From positions 83,035,270 through 83,099,269 of the forward strand of contig CM048846.1 in NCBI GenBank assembly GCA_026545225.1: a DNA stretch of 64,000 nucleotides, in the 5' to 3' direction. Numbering within the stretch: position 1 is the first letter of the stretch; every line of letters starts with the position of its first letter. Source of the DNA: Cornus controversa (Eukaryota > Streptophyta > Magnoliopsida > Cornales > Cornaceae). Position numbers and translations under genes: made by a program. The notes beneath the pieces were generated by a model, which was given only the letters and a program-made list of their open reading frames with translations, was not told where the DNA came from and did not search any database. Shown in pieces: positions 11,040 to 25,637 of the stretch.

Positions 11040-13187
11040 GTCCCTAGAGGGGGGGGGGGTGAATAGGGACAATTGGCAAATGATGAAACTTTTTCGGTTC
11101 AACCCATTTTGACAAAAGTAGGCTTGTTTGGACTTTTGTCAAACACTTGGTGAGCTTATGTATTTAACAAGTGGGAATGAGAATACTCTATTTATGATGC
11201 ACTTAAATGATCTAGTGGATACAATAAATGAAGTGTTCATGTAAGTGCAACATATCATGCTTGAAGTGTGAGAAAATGTTGATTGCGCATTTTATCAAAC
11301 ACATGATATGCAAATTGATTGACGAAAAGGTAATCAAATAAACAATCAATCAATTTACAATACAATCAATTCCACAACTCAACCAATATACTCTAAGCAT
11401 ACATCCCATCCTCCTCATATGATGCATTTAAACAATATTTATTAAATAAACAATTATAAAATAAATGCTAGTAACATAAAGGAGTAAACCTATCTCAATG
11501 GTACTCGAGCAATTACCTATGAATATGATGTAGAGAGTAAAACTTGCATAGGTAATTAATCAAGCACTTAGAGTACTATTTATTCATTTATAAAATGGTT
11601 CATTGGATGAGGAATGAAATGAGCTAATTGAATATGTCTATCAATGCTAAAATAAAATTAAAGCTCATAAAGACATTTCATCAAATACATGGTGTGCAGT
11701 ATCTCTACATAATTATGCTCTTCATATTTATTCAAAAAATAAAGACATTTAACAAATATAATGAACATGATAATGCAAGGAGAGTAAGGATAGAGAAATG
11801 CAAACATTGACACCATGATTTTTACATGGTTCGGCAACTCCGGCCTCCGTCCATTCTTTAAGAGCTCATCTTGAGGTATCCACTATAGAGCCTTCCTTAA
11901 AGGTGGAAAGCAAACCGTACAATTGCCAAGTGAATTACTTGGGCTTCCTTGCTCAATGACAACCTCATCAAGACTTCTTTGCCAAGCTTATGACTTGGTT
12001 TTCCTCCTTCTTTTGACGGTTAAGAGATAACCATTGCTCACTCTTAAAGGTGGAGAGCGCTACCCAATCCTTCTCCTTTTAAGGTAGAGAATGAACCTTT
12101 CTCTTTTTCGGGCTTGGAAAAAAACCCTTACAAAGCTTCTTCAAGCTACCCATGCCAAGAGAACCTCTTGGTCTTCTTCTCTCAAGAAAAAGAAATTTGT
12201 GTACAATGAGTGTCTCTCAAATAGACAAGATATACAAATTCAAAGCTCTTCAAATCTAGAGTTCTAATTGATGAATCAATAAGAAAGCTCAACTCTAGAA
12301 TGATGAATGAAATACCACAAATAGATTGATCTTTGGAAGAATTTGGACAAGTGTGGTGACTATCTCTATAGAATATGAATTCCAAGCTTAATGATAGATT
12401 CAACCAACAATGGATAATTAACTATATGTTTGGTAGTCTCTCTCCACTGTATAATTCATATACAATGTGTATTTATAGCCCAAGAAAGAATTATAGCCGT
12501 TTGGAAGTGGTTGAGAATCATTAAATGCAAAAACTAGCCGTTTCAGATCTGTTCCCGTAATGTTAGTCGACTGGTCATTTAGCATTAGTCGACTGATGAG
12601 ATTTTCAAGGCAAAAGTGAGTTTTGAACCAATATAAGTCGACTAATGAGATTTTATAAGTCGACTAATTTGCCCCTCTACAAATGGCTAAAAAGTTCTGT
12701 CAACGTTAGACAATACTTAATCGATTGAGGGAAACTTTTTAAAAAATTTATTTCAAGGCATAAGTCGACTGATGTATTTCCATAAGTCGACTAATCTGTC
12801 CTTCTGGGAATGTCAAGAACTCACAGTCTCTAATGGGATTGCATAAGTCGACTGATACAAGCTGAATATTGAAAAATATAATTTTGACATCCAAACAAAG
12901 CCTAAACCATCTAAGACTTTTAAGAGATGATTCAAATAAGATCAAGTCTTATTTTTATATGTCTAGAGACCATTAAAATGATATGCATGAGTTGCATTGG
13001 GTCCTAGAGTCAACTAAGTTACGAGGTAGGTTTTTTGAATATTTTGACAAACTTAAACCTCCTCAAAGTCAACTATAGCCTTGTACAACAAGAAGATTTA
13101 CATAAATAACAAAGCTAAACTAGGTAGCAAATAAGCTAAGTAAGGAAAGAATAATTACAAAGATATTCACACGTTATTGCCACTAAT
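11040..13187. mobile_element. Unclassified dispersed repeat, possibly a non-autonomous element
   Basis: Opens with TCCCTAGAGGGGGGGGGGTG followed by GAATAGGG and includes TTTTACATGGTTCGGCAACT, phrases I associate with common plant repeats. It interrupts the sequence between the copia relic and CAAX block copy 2. A cluster of seven AGTCGACT palindromes lies at 12565-12853. No protein domain was recognised; class and exact ends are unknown. Confidence 0.4.
12565..12853. repeat. Cluster of seven AGTCGACT palindromes
   Basis: Exact AGTCGACT at 12565, 12587, 12636, 12658, 12763, 12785 and 12846. The first six form three pairs spaced exactly 22 bp apart. Flanking bases vary (TTAGTCGACTGG, ATAAGTCGACTAAT, ATAAGTCGACTGAT). 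Confidence 0.9.
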
Positions 13188-13922
13188 ATGTTGCAGTAAT
13201 CTACCAGACAAGGGAGTCCCACGGGTTCGTCAAATGTTGTAGGTCGATTGAGTCCAGCAGGATTTTAGAATCGCGAAAATGGGCCTAAATAAGATTTAAA
13301 ATTCTCCAGACCTTGGAATCGTTTATTCCTCTCCCTGAAATCTCATGTAAAAACACAACCTTAAAGAAATTAAGAAATTTGATTCTTGATTGTCGTATAT
13401 GAAGATTTCCCATTCCTCTCAAAAATCTTTGCAAACTCTTATTGTGTTTATTCTTGATGCAGATTTCTTTGTCTGGTGGTTCCTTGCCTGTTTATGCATA
13501 ATTGAGTTGCCATAAAGTATTATATTAGTATATCCAATAGGTCATATTAGTCACTAAACCCAATGGATGCCAAGTATTTCACACACACACACATGTATAT
13601 ATGTTGTATCTTCTGCATGGCTTTTCTTCATATTGCATGTTCCCTCTCTCTCTGTGGATCTGTTTCTATATATTGATATATTGATATTCTTTTGTATCTC
13701 TTTTCTGGATATAAACCAGTATGGGCTTGATACTGCTGAGTTTACATACAACCCTTCCGAGGCAAACAGGTTACAAGCAGCAGCACAGCCGGCCGAAGAA
13801 AGTGGTAGTCGATGCAGCATCATGTGATGATCATCTGAGTTATGCTCAAATTTGAAATTGGCTCAGTTCTAGAAGCTAATTTTTATTCTACAGGTGTTGG
13901 AAACATTGTATTTTCAGATAAC
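13188..13922 (+). repeat. Duplicated block carrying the CAAX exon, copy 2 (left part)
   Basis: Matches 6864-7660 of copy 1 up to CAGATAAC, where the LTR element begins. The block resumes at 18663. Confidence 0.85.
13720..13827 (+). pseudogene. Isolated terminal exon ending in a CAAX box (copy 2)
   Basis: Same exon as at 7445-7568: acceptor TAAACCAG, then YGLDTAEFTYNPSE and a RCSIM end. Three residues differ (T to A, V to A, S to G) alongside about four silent changes. It sits about 100 nt before the point where the gag-only LTR element (13923-18662) interrupts the duplicated block. Parent gene not recognised. Confidence 0.5.
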
Positions 13923-14378
13923 TGTACACACAAATTTGGTGTACGAAATTCTAGGAACGAAAATTGGTAACAAATAAACAATTTTATTAATTTAAGAAAA
14001 ATGAGGTCAATTTTCTGTGAATCTTTACAAATGAAAGATAAAGATAAAGTTCTCTGATTCGATCTCCTTGATAATCCGACTTCAAGGGCTGGTAGAGCTT
14101 GATCTTGAATTGGATTAAAACTTTAGTGAAGAATGGCACGTGGATGATGTGCTTGTTCTTCTTCTTCAGGGTTTAGAGGCTTTGGATTTTGATTGAAGAC
14201 TTTTGCAGAGTCTCAGATTTTTTTCTGAGAATCTTCTGGTCTTATTTTCTCCCACCCCTGCACCTTTATTTATAGGCTTCTTGGAGGGGTAGACTTGTAA
14301 CTTTCTTTTCTTCTGATAATTATCTTTTATGATAATTGTAATAATTATCCAATATATATATAATAATTATCTTTGATG

Positions 14379-14426
<48 letters not shown>

Positions 14427-14620
14427 CAATTATCCCTTTGACCCATTTTCAAGTGGGCTTGAATTTCTTAAATAATTTGGATCAGCACATGACCCATTTA
14501 TTTGTGGTAGGTTTGGACTCTGAATTATCTGACTTATTGGGCCACATTCCAAAGTGGGCTAAAATGAAGATAAGTCCAAATTATATTTTGGGTCCATCAT
14601 GTAATTTTTTAATGTCTACA
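13923..14620 (-). repeat. 3' LTR of the gag-only element
   Basis: 698 bp, TG...CA ends, with a (TA)n tract at about 14382-14424. It adjoins the minus-strand polypurine tract at 14621-14640. Confidence 0.88.
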
Positions 14621-14799
14621 AATTGCCCCCACCTCAAGTCTCGTGCTATATCAAGTTTGTCACGTATTTAAAGCGGGACTTGAAGTATTTAATTTTCACA
14701 AAGTTATATTTTTTTTTCTTTGCGAAAATCCAATTGCAAAGAAGATGTCTTCTTTGTCAAGTTGAATTGGAGTCTTGAAAATAATAGGAATTTTTTTTT

Positions 14800-15040
14800 C
14801 TTGTTCAAGAGGAACTGAAGACTTGAGAATCCTGTTACAAATAGGATTTTTTCTTTATCCAAGTGGAATTGAAGAAATTAGGATCCTATTGCAAATAGGA
14901 TTTTTTTTTCTTTGTCCAAGTGGAATTGAAGACTTGAGGATCCTATTGCAAATAGGATTTTTTTTTGTCCAATTTGAAATAGGATTTGATGTTTTTCAAA
15001 TTCAAATGGAATTGGAGTCTTGAAAATCCTATGTCAAATA
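14800..15040. repeat. Tandem repeat of about 65 bp inside the LTR element
   Basis: Around four degenerate units of AAGTGGAATTGAAGACTTGA followed by GGATCCTATTGCAAATAGGA and a T-run. It lies between gag and the 3' LTR. Confidence 0.8.
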
Positions 15041-15690
15041 GGATTAATTCACCACTATATATATGTAGCCTACGCTTTAGACTCTTCATATCAGAGAATA
15101 ATTGAGAAAAATTTCATGAACTCCAGCGACAGTAAGCTCTTTTTTTTTTCTTTTTGCCTTTTTTTTTTCTTTCTTCTTCTTCCGAGTAGACATCTTTTTT
15201 TCTTCTCTTACTTGCTTTACAATCATATTGTATCCATGTAACATAGACCCATGATCCTCGCATATATGCCACCAACTAGTTACAAACTATACAAATGAAA
15301 CACATATTATCACCAACTAGTTACAAATTATACAAATCATACACATGTCACAGTGTATTGTTCCCATAATATTGTAACCTATTACATTATCCACCTGCCA
15401 CTTGACATATAATTTTTTTTTCTGTATTTCCTTCTGTTCCCTTTTTCCATCCTTTTTTGCTGACTTCTTATTTATTTATTTATTTTTTTCTTCTTTCTCT
15501 TTTTCCACGCTGTTGACTTTTTTTTTTCCTTTCTTTTTTCTTCTTTCTCTCTCTCCATGCTACCAGCTGACTTTTTTTTTTTTTTTCTTTTCTTGTTTTC
15601 ACGCCACGCCACTGATTTTTTTTTTTTTCTTTTCTCTTTCTTTCTTTCTCTCTCTCTCTCTCTTTTTTCCTTCTTTTTCTTTTTTTTTGG

Positions 15691-15830
15691 TAAGCAGTTT
15701 ATACTCGTGTCATCTTTTTTTTTTTTGGTAGACAGTTTATACTCGTGTCAAGGAGCTTTTTTTTAGTAGACAGTTTATACTCGTGTCGTAAAGTATCATC
15801 AACAGTTTAGGCTCGTATCGGGGAGCACTT
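15691..15830. repeat. Four copies of CAGTTTATACTCGTGTC in T-rich DNA
   Basis: The motif (last copy CAGTTTAGGCTCGTATC) recurs with spacers of T-runs. It follows a long T/CT-rich stretch at 15120-15690 whose Phe/Ser-rich ORFs are composition artefacts. Confidence 0.7.
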
Positions 15831-15867
15831 TTAGCTTTAATTAGTCTTTAGCTTTACAAGACTCAGG

Positions 15868-17983
15868 TTACAGTCCAAGCTTGTGTTGAAATGTGTGAAT
15901 CAGCTCGGCATCAATCTGGAGATTTTCTTTTTGCTTTGTTTTTTCATTATACTCTTCTTGTACTTGAGAAGAAACAACTTCTTCGAATTCGTCTCCCCAC
16001 CCAGAAGTAAGAGGTATTTTATTCGTCATGGTCCATAGAGGAGGATTAAACCTCACCCAATATGCTTTGATTCCGTTGCAAGATTCGATCCAGATGGCAT
16101 CTTCAGACTTTGGTCCCCACACTTTTTCTTCCTCTAGTCTTTTGATTTTTCAAGCCTCTTGTTCCATCTGGGATTGTAGACGATTTTGTTCTTGTTCCTC
16201 GCTTTCTTCTTTGAAACCTTCATTTCATTGATTGTTAGAAACAGTTCGAGAAAGTGACTCTCGAAACATCACTTGTGTGTTTCTGGGCAATGATTCTTGT
16301 GAGATCCTTGCAAGACTATTCCCATCTTGAACTTTTATTTTTGGCCTCCATGTGAATACAATTTTTGGATCACTTTTATTTGAAGTTGTTTGAGGAGAGC
16401 TTAAATGAGCTTTGTCTGGAGGACTTGTCCCCAGTCTGACCAGTCTTCTACTAATGCTTTCTTTATATAAGTCTTTAGAGACGATGCTTGTAACATAAGA
16501 TGTACCTATTTCATCGTCTGAGTTAGGAAGTATTTCGTCTTTTTCTTCGGACTCAACCCCCTCATCTTTAAGACAATTGTCAGACATATTGGGAAAGGCA
16601 AAAGACTTTGCACCACAACTTGTTATGCTGAGCTACATATCATGGGCATGAGTAACCAATTCTTCAAATATACGAGGCTTGATTCCTTGTAGAATGTAAA
16701 GAAACTCCCAGTGCATGCCTTGTATACACATTTCGACTGTTAATACATACTTTAGAAAGATGGTCTTTGCAATCAAGACTTAGAGCTCACCAGCGGTTGA
16801 TATAGTCAACCACAAGTTCGTCCTTAATTTGTTTCGTGCTAGTGAGTTCTAGCATGTTTACTGTTCTACGAGTACTGTAGAAGTGGTTAAGAAACTCTCG
16901 CTCCATCTGTTCCCAACAGTCATTCCCTTTGAGGGAACGAACAAATTGCTTGACTAAGAGGTCCCCTTCAGTGCCAGCGTTATTGCAGGTCTCCACAAAG
17001 TGTCCAACACGTTGTTTAGGATTGCCTCTTCCATCAAATTGTTGGAACGTTGGCGGTTGATATCCCACTGGCGTCTTTAAGCTGTCAATTCTTTTGGTGT
17101 AGGGTTTTGAGTACACAAGAGTGCTCTGAGGTACGCCGCCGTACTGTGCTCGAATTGTGTTCATTATTATATCCTGTAACTGTTGGATAGATAACAAAGC
17201 AACTGGTGAAGCAGGGTTAGTTTCGTCAACCATGTGTCTTGACGCAGATATGTGACGACGCTCTTTTGATTGGGCACCTTGAATAGAGGAATTTGAAGTA
17301 TTTGCAGGCAGATTTGACTTGTCAGGATTTTGAATTTCAAGTTTCCTCATTAGCCCGGCGATCTATAAGTCCTTCTCTTCAACAGTCTTTGTGAGGTTTT
17401 CGATTGCGCGCGCCATGACTGCCAGTTGGTCTTCCACCGAGGTTGTTCTAGTTATCATAACTGCAACAACCTTTGAATAAGAAAGTCCTTGAGAGCCAAC
17501 ATTCTTTTAAGGGATCGATTGCTCTGAAATCTCAAGTAACGACTCTGAGAGCGAACCGACGCTAGAGTTGGCGTCAGAGACAAATTGGGGTAAATGTGGT
17601 GGCGCCGACTTTTCTAAAAGAACGTCAGAGTTCTTTGCCCCCTGAGGATCAATGGTGTTAACATGTTTAGTTTTCACATCCATTGGTTTAGCAGGATTGG
17701 TTTTCACCAAATCTTGCTGATTTTTTAGCGAAGCAATTGCCTTAGTTTTGCTACGCGTCATAGGACCTGCTGAGGTGCTGCTGACACTTAATAGGTTCCT
17801 AGTGTTCTTGTCACTGCTTGCAGCAACTTTGGTGTTAGCCATTGCAGCAACGGTTTCTTTTGAGTTTTTCTTGGTTGTCGTCTGAACCTTGGTAGCTGAT
17901 GAACAGAGTTTTGGAGGTATGATGTAGGAGACAAAGATGAGAGGCAGAGATGGTCCCACCGGGCGTGCCAGAAATTTGTACAC
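15868..17983 (-). pseudogene. Retrotransposon gag pseudogene
   Basis: Reading right to left: an N-terminal basic, Ser/Thr-rich region (17983-17507); the conserved Retrotrans_gag core GYQPPTFQQFDGRGNP, then HFVETCNNAG, LVKQFVRSLKG, REFLNHFYSTRRTV and VVDYINRW (17350-16787). After a TGA, further gag motifs appear in shifted frames ([22 protein letters not shown]). A C-terminal acidic and charged tail is at 16587-16225 and 16122-15868. About a dozen residues normally following LKGN seem deleted (NDCWEQ). Stops and a frameshift make it non-functional as a single protein. Confidence 0.85.
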
Positions 17984-18435
17984 ACAAATTTCGTGTCCGA
18001 AATTCTAGGAATGAAAAATGGTAACAAATAAACAATTTTATTAATTTAAGAAAAATGGGGACAATTTTCTATGAATCTTTACAAATGAAAGATAAAGATA
18101 AAATCCTTTGATTCGATCTCCTTGATAATCCGGCTTCAAGGGCTACTAGAGCTTGATCTTGAATTGGATTGAAACTATAGTGAAGAACGGCACGTGAATG
18201 ATGTGCTTGTTCTTCTTCTTCTTTAGGGTTTAGGGGCTTTGGATTTTGAGTGAAGACTTCTGCAGAGTTTCAACTTTTTTTCTGAGAATCTTCTGGTCTT
18301 CTTTTCTCCCACCCCTGGACCTTTATTTATAGGCTTCTTGGAGGGGTAGACTTGTAACTTTCTTTTCTTCTGATAATTATCTTTTATGATAATTGTGATA
18401 ATTATTCAATATATATATATAATAATTATCTTTAA

Positions 18436-18480
<45 letters not shown>

Positions 18481-18662
18481 TGACCTATTTTCAAGTGGGC
18501 TTGGACTTCTTAAATAATTTGGATCAACACATGACACATTTATTTGTGATCGGTCTAGACTTTGAATTATCTGACTTATTGGGCCACGTTTCAAAGTGGG
18601 CTAAAATGAAGATAAGTCCAAATTATATTTTCGGTTCATCATGTAATTTTTTAATGTCTACA
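17977..18662 (-). repeat. 5' LTR of the gag-only element
   Basis: 686 bp, TG...CA ends, with an AT tract at about 18438-18474. The primer-binding site follows internally after six bases. Confidence 0.88.
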
Positions 18663-18990
18663 ATAATAATTTCTTTCGTTTTTGACAAGCTTGTGTACAA
18701 AACACGTCTTTCAGGATCTCCCTACTCATTGGTCTCTTCTCAAATTGACGTTGTTTCTACCATTAAATCCATTGCCATATATGGTGTGAAAAATTGTATG
18801 CTACATTCGGGTTTTTCATGGAGCTGACAATGAGTTACAAATTTTGTATGAAGCTGTGAGTTGTATTTGGCTGGCTTAAAACAAGAAAATCACAAGTTTC
18901 ATGGTTTAATTGAGTTTGATAGATATGTTGTTCATGTGATGAGATTTTGAGTTATACTTGGTTAAATTGAGTTTGTTATATATATATATA
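18663..18990 (+). repeat. Duplicated block carrying the CAAX exon, copy 2 (right part)
   Basis: Begins with the mutated target duplication ATAAT, then continues AATTTCTTTC as in copy 1 at about 7661, and runs to the (TA)n near 18980. Confidence 0.85.
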
Positions 18991-19219
18991 TATATATATA
19001 TACACAAAGCACACACACATATATATATAACAGTGAGTAACTAAAATGCTTGGGTGAATTTTGTTGTTTATTGGTTATTTCAGTTTCTGTTGCTATGAAA
19101 TTTATTTTGTTTTCTGCCATTTCATTTATTTTGTTGGCTGGCTATCAGTTATGTTGAGTCTCCCTTAGATCCCTTTTATAATTATACTAATATGCAAGTT
19201 GCAATATATATATTTGCAA

Positions 19220-19668
19220 ACCTGTTTCGAGTCGGCTATAAAGCATGCCTAATTCCATTATTTATTCATTTAGTTTTTATTTTTTTCACAAGGAATGAGA
19301 ATCAAATGAAAGAAGAAAAACAACGCCATTTTTTTTTTTATATTGCTTCTACCTAATTCCATTATTTATTTAGCTTTTGTTTTTCTCACAAGGAAGGAGA
19401 ACCAAATGAAAGAAGAAAAACAAGGCGAGTTTTTTTATCTTGCTTCTAACCAATTCCATTATTTATTCATTTAGTTTTTGTTTTCTCACAAGGAATGATA
19501 ACCAAATGAAAGAAGAAAATCAAGATGAGTTTTTTTATCTTGCTTCTTGTAGATTCCTGGTTTCTTTATTTTCTATTGAATTATTTGATTTTATTTTTTG
19601 TCAAATCTGTCTGGAATTGAATTTGCTAGTTGAGAAACATGACACTGTAATAAACTTGGAATTTTATG
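19220..19668 (+). repeat. Dispersed repeat R1 (copy 3)
   Basis: CGAGTCGGCTATAAAGCATG start and three 100-bp subunits (about 19250-19550), ending GGAATTTTATGATACTTACC. This serves as an empty-site reference for the MULE at 347. Confidence 0.8.
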
Positions 19669-20130
19669 ATACTTACCATAATTTTTTTGACCCGTTTTGT
19701 CTGTGGTTTGTGAATCCGAATCTAGTATATGTTATAACCTAGTATATAAGAGTGTTAGGGTTTGTGATGTACTGTAAGAGAAATGGTTGGGATTTTGAAA
19801 ATTTGTAATTTTCAATTTGTTTGGCATAGTGAAACCTCTTCGTCGATTTTCACCGGCTATACATTAAACCAATATATCTTTGTGTGTTGTGTGGTGTATG
19901 ATTTATTTTGTCGTTTACTTGATTGTGTTCTTGATTTTAAAGCTTTTGTCGGTTCTTGCATGGGAATTATTTGGACTCATTTGACCATTGCATGCATTGA
20001 ATGATAATAGTTTTCGAAAGTCATTTATGTGAGCGACAATTGAATTCGGAAGAAAAATCATTATTCATGAACTATAATTGTGAAATAGGTGGCTCTTGGA
20101 ATTAACGAAGAACGTCTACAATGCACCTGG

Positions 20131-20241
20131 TGTAAATATACCGGGTGAATCTTATTCGTGTGTGTTTAATACGTACGATAAAACTCGTTATATTTATGCG
20201 AATATAACACATATGACTTAAATTCACCCTGTATATTTACA
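20131..20241. mobile_element. Small hairpin MITE-like element
   Basis: TGTAAATATACCGGGTGAAT (20131-20150) pairs with ATTCACCCTGTATATTTACA (20222-20241) at 19 of 20 positions around a loop of about 71 bp. It lies about 250 bp upstream of the peroxidase TATA region. Confidence 0.6.
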
Positions 20242-20493
20242 ACAAACGTAACATAGAGCTTCTCAAATTAAAGAGTGACGCTGCAATTTAGTTGGAAGTG
20301 CCTATATGAGATAATGTATGTCTTCACGCATCATAAATGAACAAAGGAAACAATTAGTCTTAGTTGGTTGCATCTACTTTTGATTAATTAGGGCCCAAAG
20401 GAATGTTTTAAGATAAAGTTGGTTTGAAAAACAAATGAATGAAGACCTCAGAATCAGTAGAAAGAAACCCATATCTTTGTCCAAAGTCCAAAC

Positions 20494-20508
20494 TATATAT
20501 ATATATAA
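20494..20508 (+). promoter_or_regulatory. Candidate TATA box of the peroxidase gene
   Basis: The tract TATATATATATAAG ends about 55 nt before the peroxidase ATG at 20563, the spacing expected for a plant TATA box with a short leader. AT repeats are common in this window, so the call rests on position only. Confidence 0.45.
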
Positions 20509-23228
<2,720 letters not shown>

Positions 23229-24780
23229 TTAATGAACTAGAACTACAATTTATATGCATTTTAGAATCTTGTTTGTACTTAGTAGCAAATTAACTTTCTT
23301 ACAAGTTACTAAAAAATAAAGTCGTACCCAGTGCACAAAGCTCTTGTTTAAACAGAGACAGGTAAATGTTAGCAAGCCTTACCCCATTTCTTGAAGAGAC
23401 AGCTTTTGAGTCTCGCACCCGCGACATATCGCTTTAGAGTATAGCACTTGTCATCACACCAAGATCCCACCTCTAGTGTACACTCAGTCATTGCTAGTAC
23501 ATTGGCTTGTGAGCAGTGTTATATTAAATCTAGAACTTGTACAATGATCCAATTTCAACCTGAAATTGAGCTTCTTCTTTCTTTGGGGTAAATAACCTAA
23601 AATTGAGCCTAAACAAGATAAGTAATGAATCATGCCCAAGCTGTTCACAAAAAGCTTGTCCTTTTGAATAATGTAATGCTGAGGAGCGTAATTAGGCCTA
23701 GCTTGGGGTACTTTGGCCATGACTTGCCAAGAAATGAGTTAGCCATTAGGTTCGAGCTAAGCTTGTTTGATTCTTAATTATGACAACTTTTTAGTCTGTG
23801 TAGGCGACGGACATAATTATTCAATAAGTGACAGTCAGAAATTTGTTTTAGGGTATATCAAACATGATAAAATAATATATTTTTTCCAAGTAGCAAGACA
23901 ACGAGCCAATAAATAGAAGTGTAGTAATCAAAATTCACAAAAAAAAAAAAAAAATATTCTTGTAAAAAAAATTCAGAAACATAAAATACAAAAATTAAGG
24001 GTCCTTTTGGAAACAATATCTATTGTGTATTTTTTGATTTCATATGATGCAGAAACAGTAATGTTCTTTTTTTTTTTTTTTCTGGTGGTGTGATTTATTC
24101 CGAAACAAAAACGTGTTTGATAAAACTAATTTGTTGTATAATACTTCATAAAAAAATATTTGAATTATTGTTTAAAAAAATTGTATTTACATAATGTTAT
24201 ATTTTTGTAAAAAAAAGATTTATTACAGTAGTTGAACTACAATAGTAAAAAAAAGTAAAAATTAAATTTTTTTTTATGCTTTCAAATTTGGGTCTTTTTT
24301 TGAAACAGATACAATATTGTTCTAAAAGTAATAAACATTACTAAATATGCTTTCCTAACTTGTTTATCTTCACCAATTTCACAACAAAAACACAAAACTG
24401 AAAATCATTGTCAAAAAAGTTGTAAGTGTATAAAATTCCAGTAATAAATTTTAAAAATAAGAGAATAAAAAAATAATAAGAAGAGAGAAGGAAGGCCTTG
24501 CACATACAACATGCAAGAAGAATTAAAAAAAAAAACAAAGAAGAAGAAAATATGAGAGAGCTTTGAATGAAAAAAAAATAGGGTGTGATTGAAGAAAGCA
24601 AATGCAATTTTTTTTTTTTTTTAAGAGAATCAAAAGAAAAAGAAGAAGAGTTAGAAAGATAAGAAAGAAATAATTACAAATATTTTTTTGAAAAGAATAG
24701 TTTTAGGAGGGACATTTTGAAAATTTATACTAGCGGGACAAACTTGCAAAACCATCTTTGGTGGTCATTGAGTTATTAGT
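23229..24780. other. AT-rich intergenic DNA, no gene seen
   Basis: Long A and T runs (for example 23938-23954, 24066-24082). Open frames are low-complexity. The stretch 24120-24780 resembles 52150-52560, part of the duplicated flanks. Confidence 0.5.
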
Positions 24781-25580
24781 AGTAAAACATAGGAGTGACC
24801 ACAGATCGGATCAGACATTAATCCTAATACGATCCGTGGTCTACAGATGGGTGAAAATAGAATTCAATCTAATATGTGGGAAAGTTTAATTTGATTTGAT
24901 TTGTGAAGTATCATATTGAAGTTACGAATTGGGCTTTTCTAAACGGTTCAATATTATTTATTTTATTATTATTTTTTGAGATAGCTAAATGTAGATTCGT
25001 TTTAAAATTTGGACAACTAGACTAGCTCTGTTTGAATAGACACGAGAGAAAAGAAAGGGAATGGTAACATTAGTTATGAGAGAAAAGAAAGGAGAGGAGA
25101 TGATAGCCACAAGCTCTATTCATGTTTGAATAAATAGGAGAGAAAAGAAAGGAGAAGATAGTATTCTTATTTGGATAAGATATGAGAGAAAAAGGATAAT
25201 GACCAAATTAGTATCATATTCTTTTATATTTATGGAACATAGGTGGAATAACAATTTTTTTTCTTTTTAATTGTTGTGAGCAGTTTTAGAATTACAAAAA
25301 TACTACTTAAACACTATCCTTTTCCTCCTAATCTTCTTATTTTTGAGAGGATAGGATATGAGGGATAAGAAGGAATAACTATCCCTTCTTATCCCTCCTT
25401 CTCCTTTCTTTTCTTTTAATGATGTCTATCCAAACACAACATGACATATCTTCTCCTTTCTTTTCTTTCCTTATTCTTCCAAATCTCTCAATCCAAAAGG
25501 TGCCTAAAACAATTGATAGAAAGTTGCGGCAAATATGCACTAATACCACAAATATAACTTTGGAATCCACCGAATTGCCA

Positions 25581-25581
<1 letters not shown>

Positions 25582-25634
<53 letters not shown>
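25582..25634. repeat. (TA)n microsatellite
   Basis: About 53 bp of alternating TA in the duplicated block beginning CAATTGATAGAAAGTTGCGG (25510), which recurs near 34362 and 52795. Confidence 0.95.

Positions 25635-25637
<3 letters not shown>

Larger units (their letters stand above)
13923..18662 (-). mobile_element. Non-autonomous (gag-only) LTR retrotransposon, gypsy-type gag
   Basis: LTRs at 13923-14620 (698 bp) and 17977-18662 (686 bp) start TGTACACACAAATTT and end TGTCTACA on the + strand. Target duplication is ATAAC (13918-13922) and ATAAT (18663-18667). Gag is on the minus strand, so the element reads right to left. A likely primer-binding site, TGGCACGCCCGGTGGGACC, lies 6 nt inside the 5' LTR (minus strand, 17952-17970), and a purine tract (GAGGTGGGGGCAATT, minus strand) abuts the 3' LTR. 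No protease, RT, RNase H or integrase was found. By eye the LTRs match at roughly nine positions in ten, so the insertion is not recent. Confidence 0.88.

Noticed and set aside
15402-15766. Phe/Ser-rich ORFs resembling membrane proteins
   Set aside because: They are poly-T and CT-rich filler inside the LTR element.
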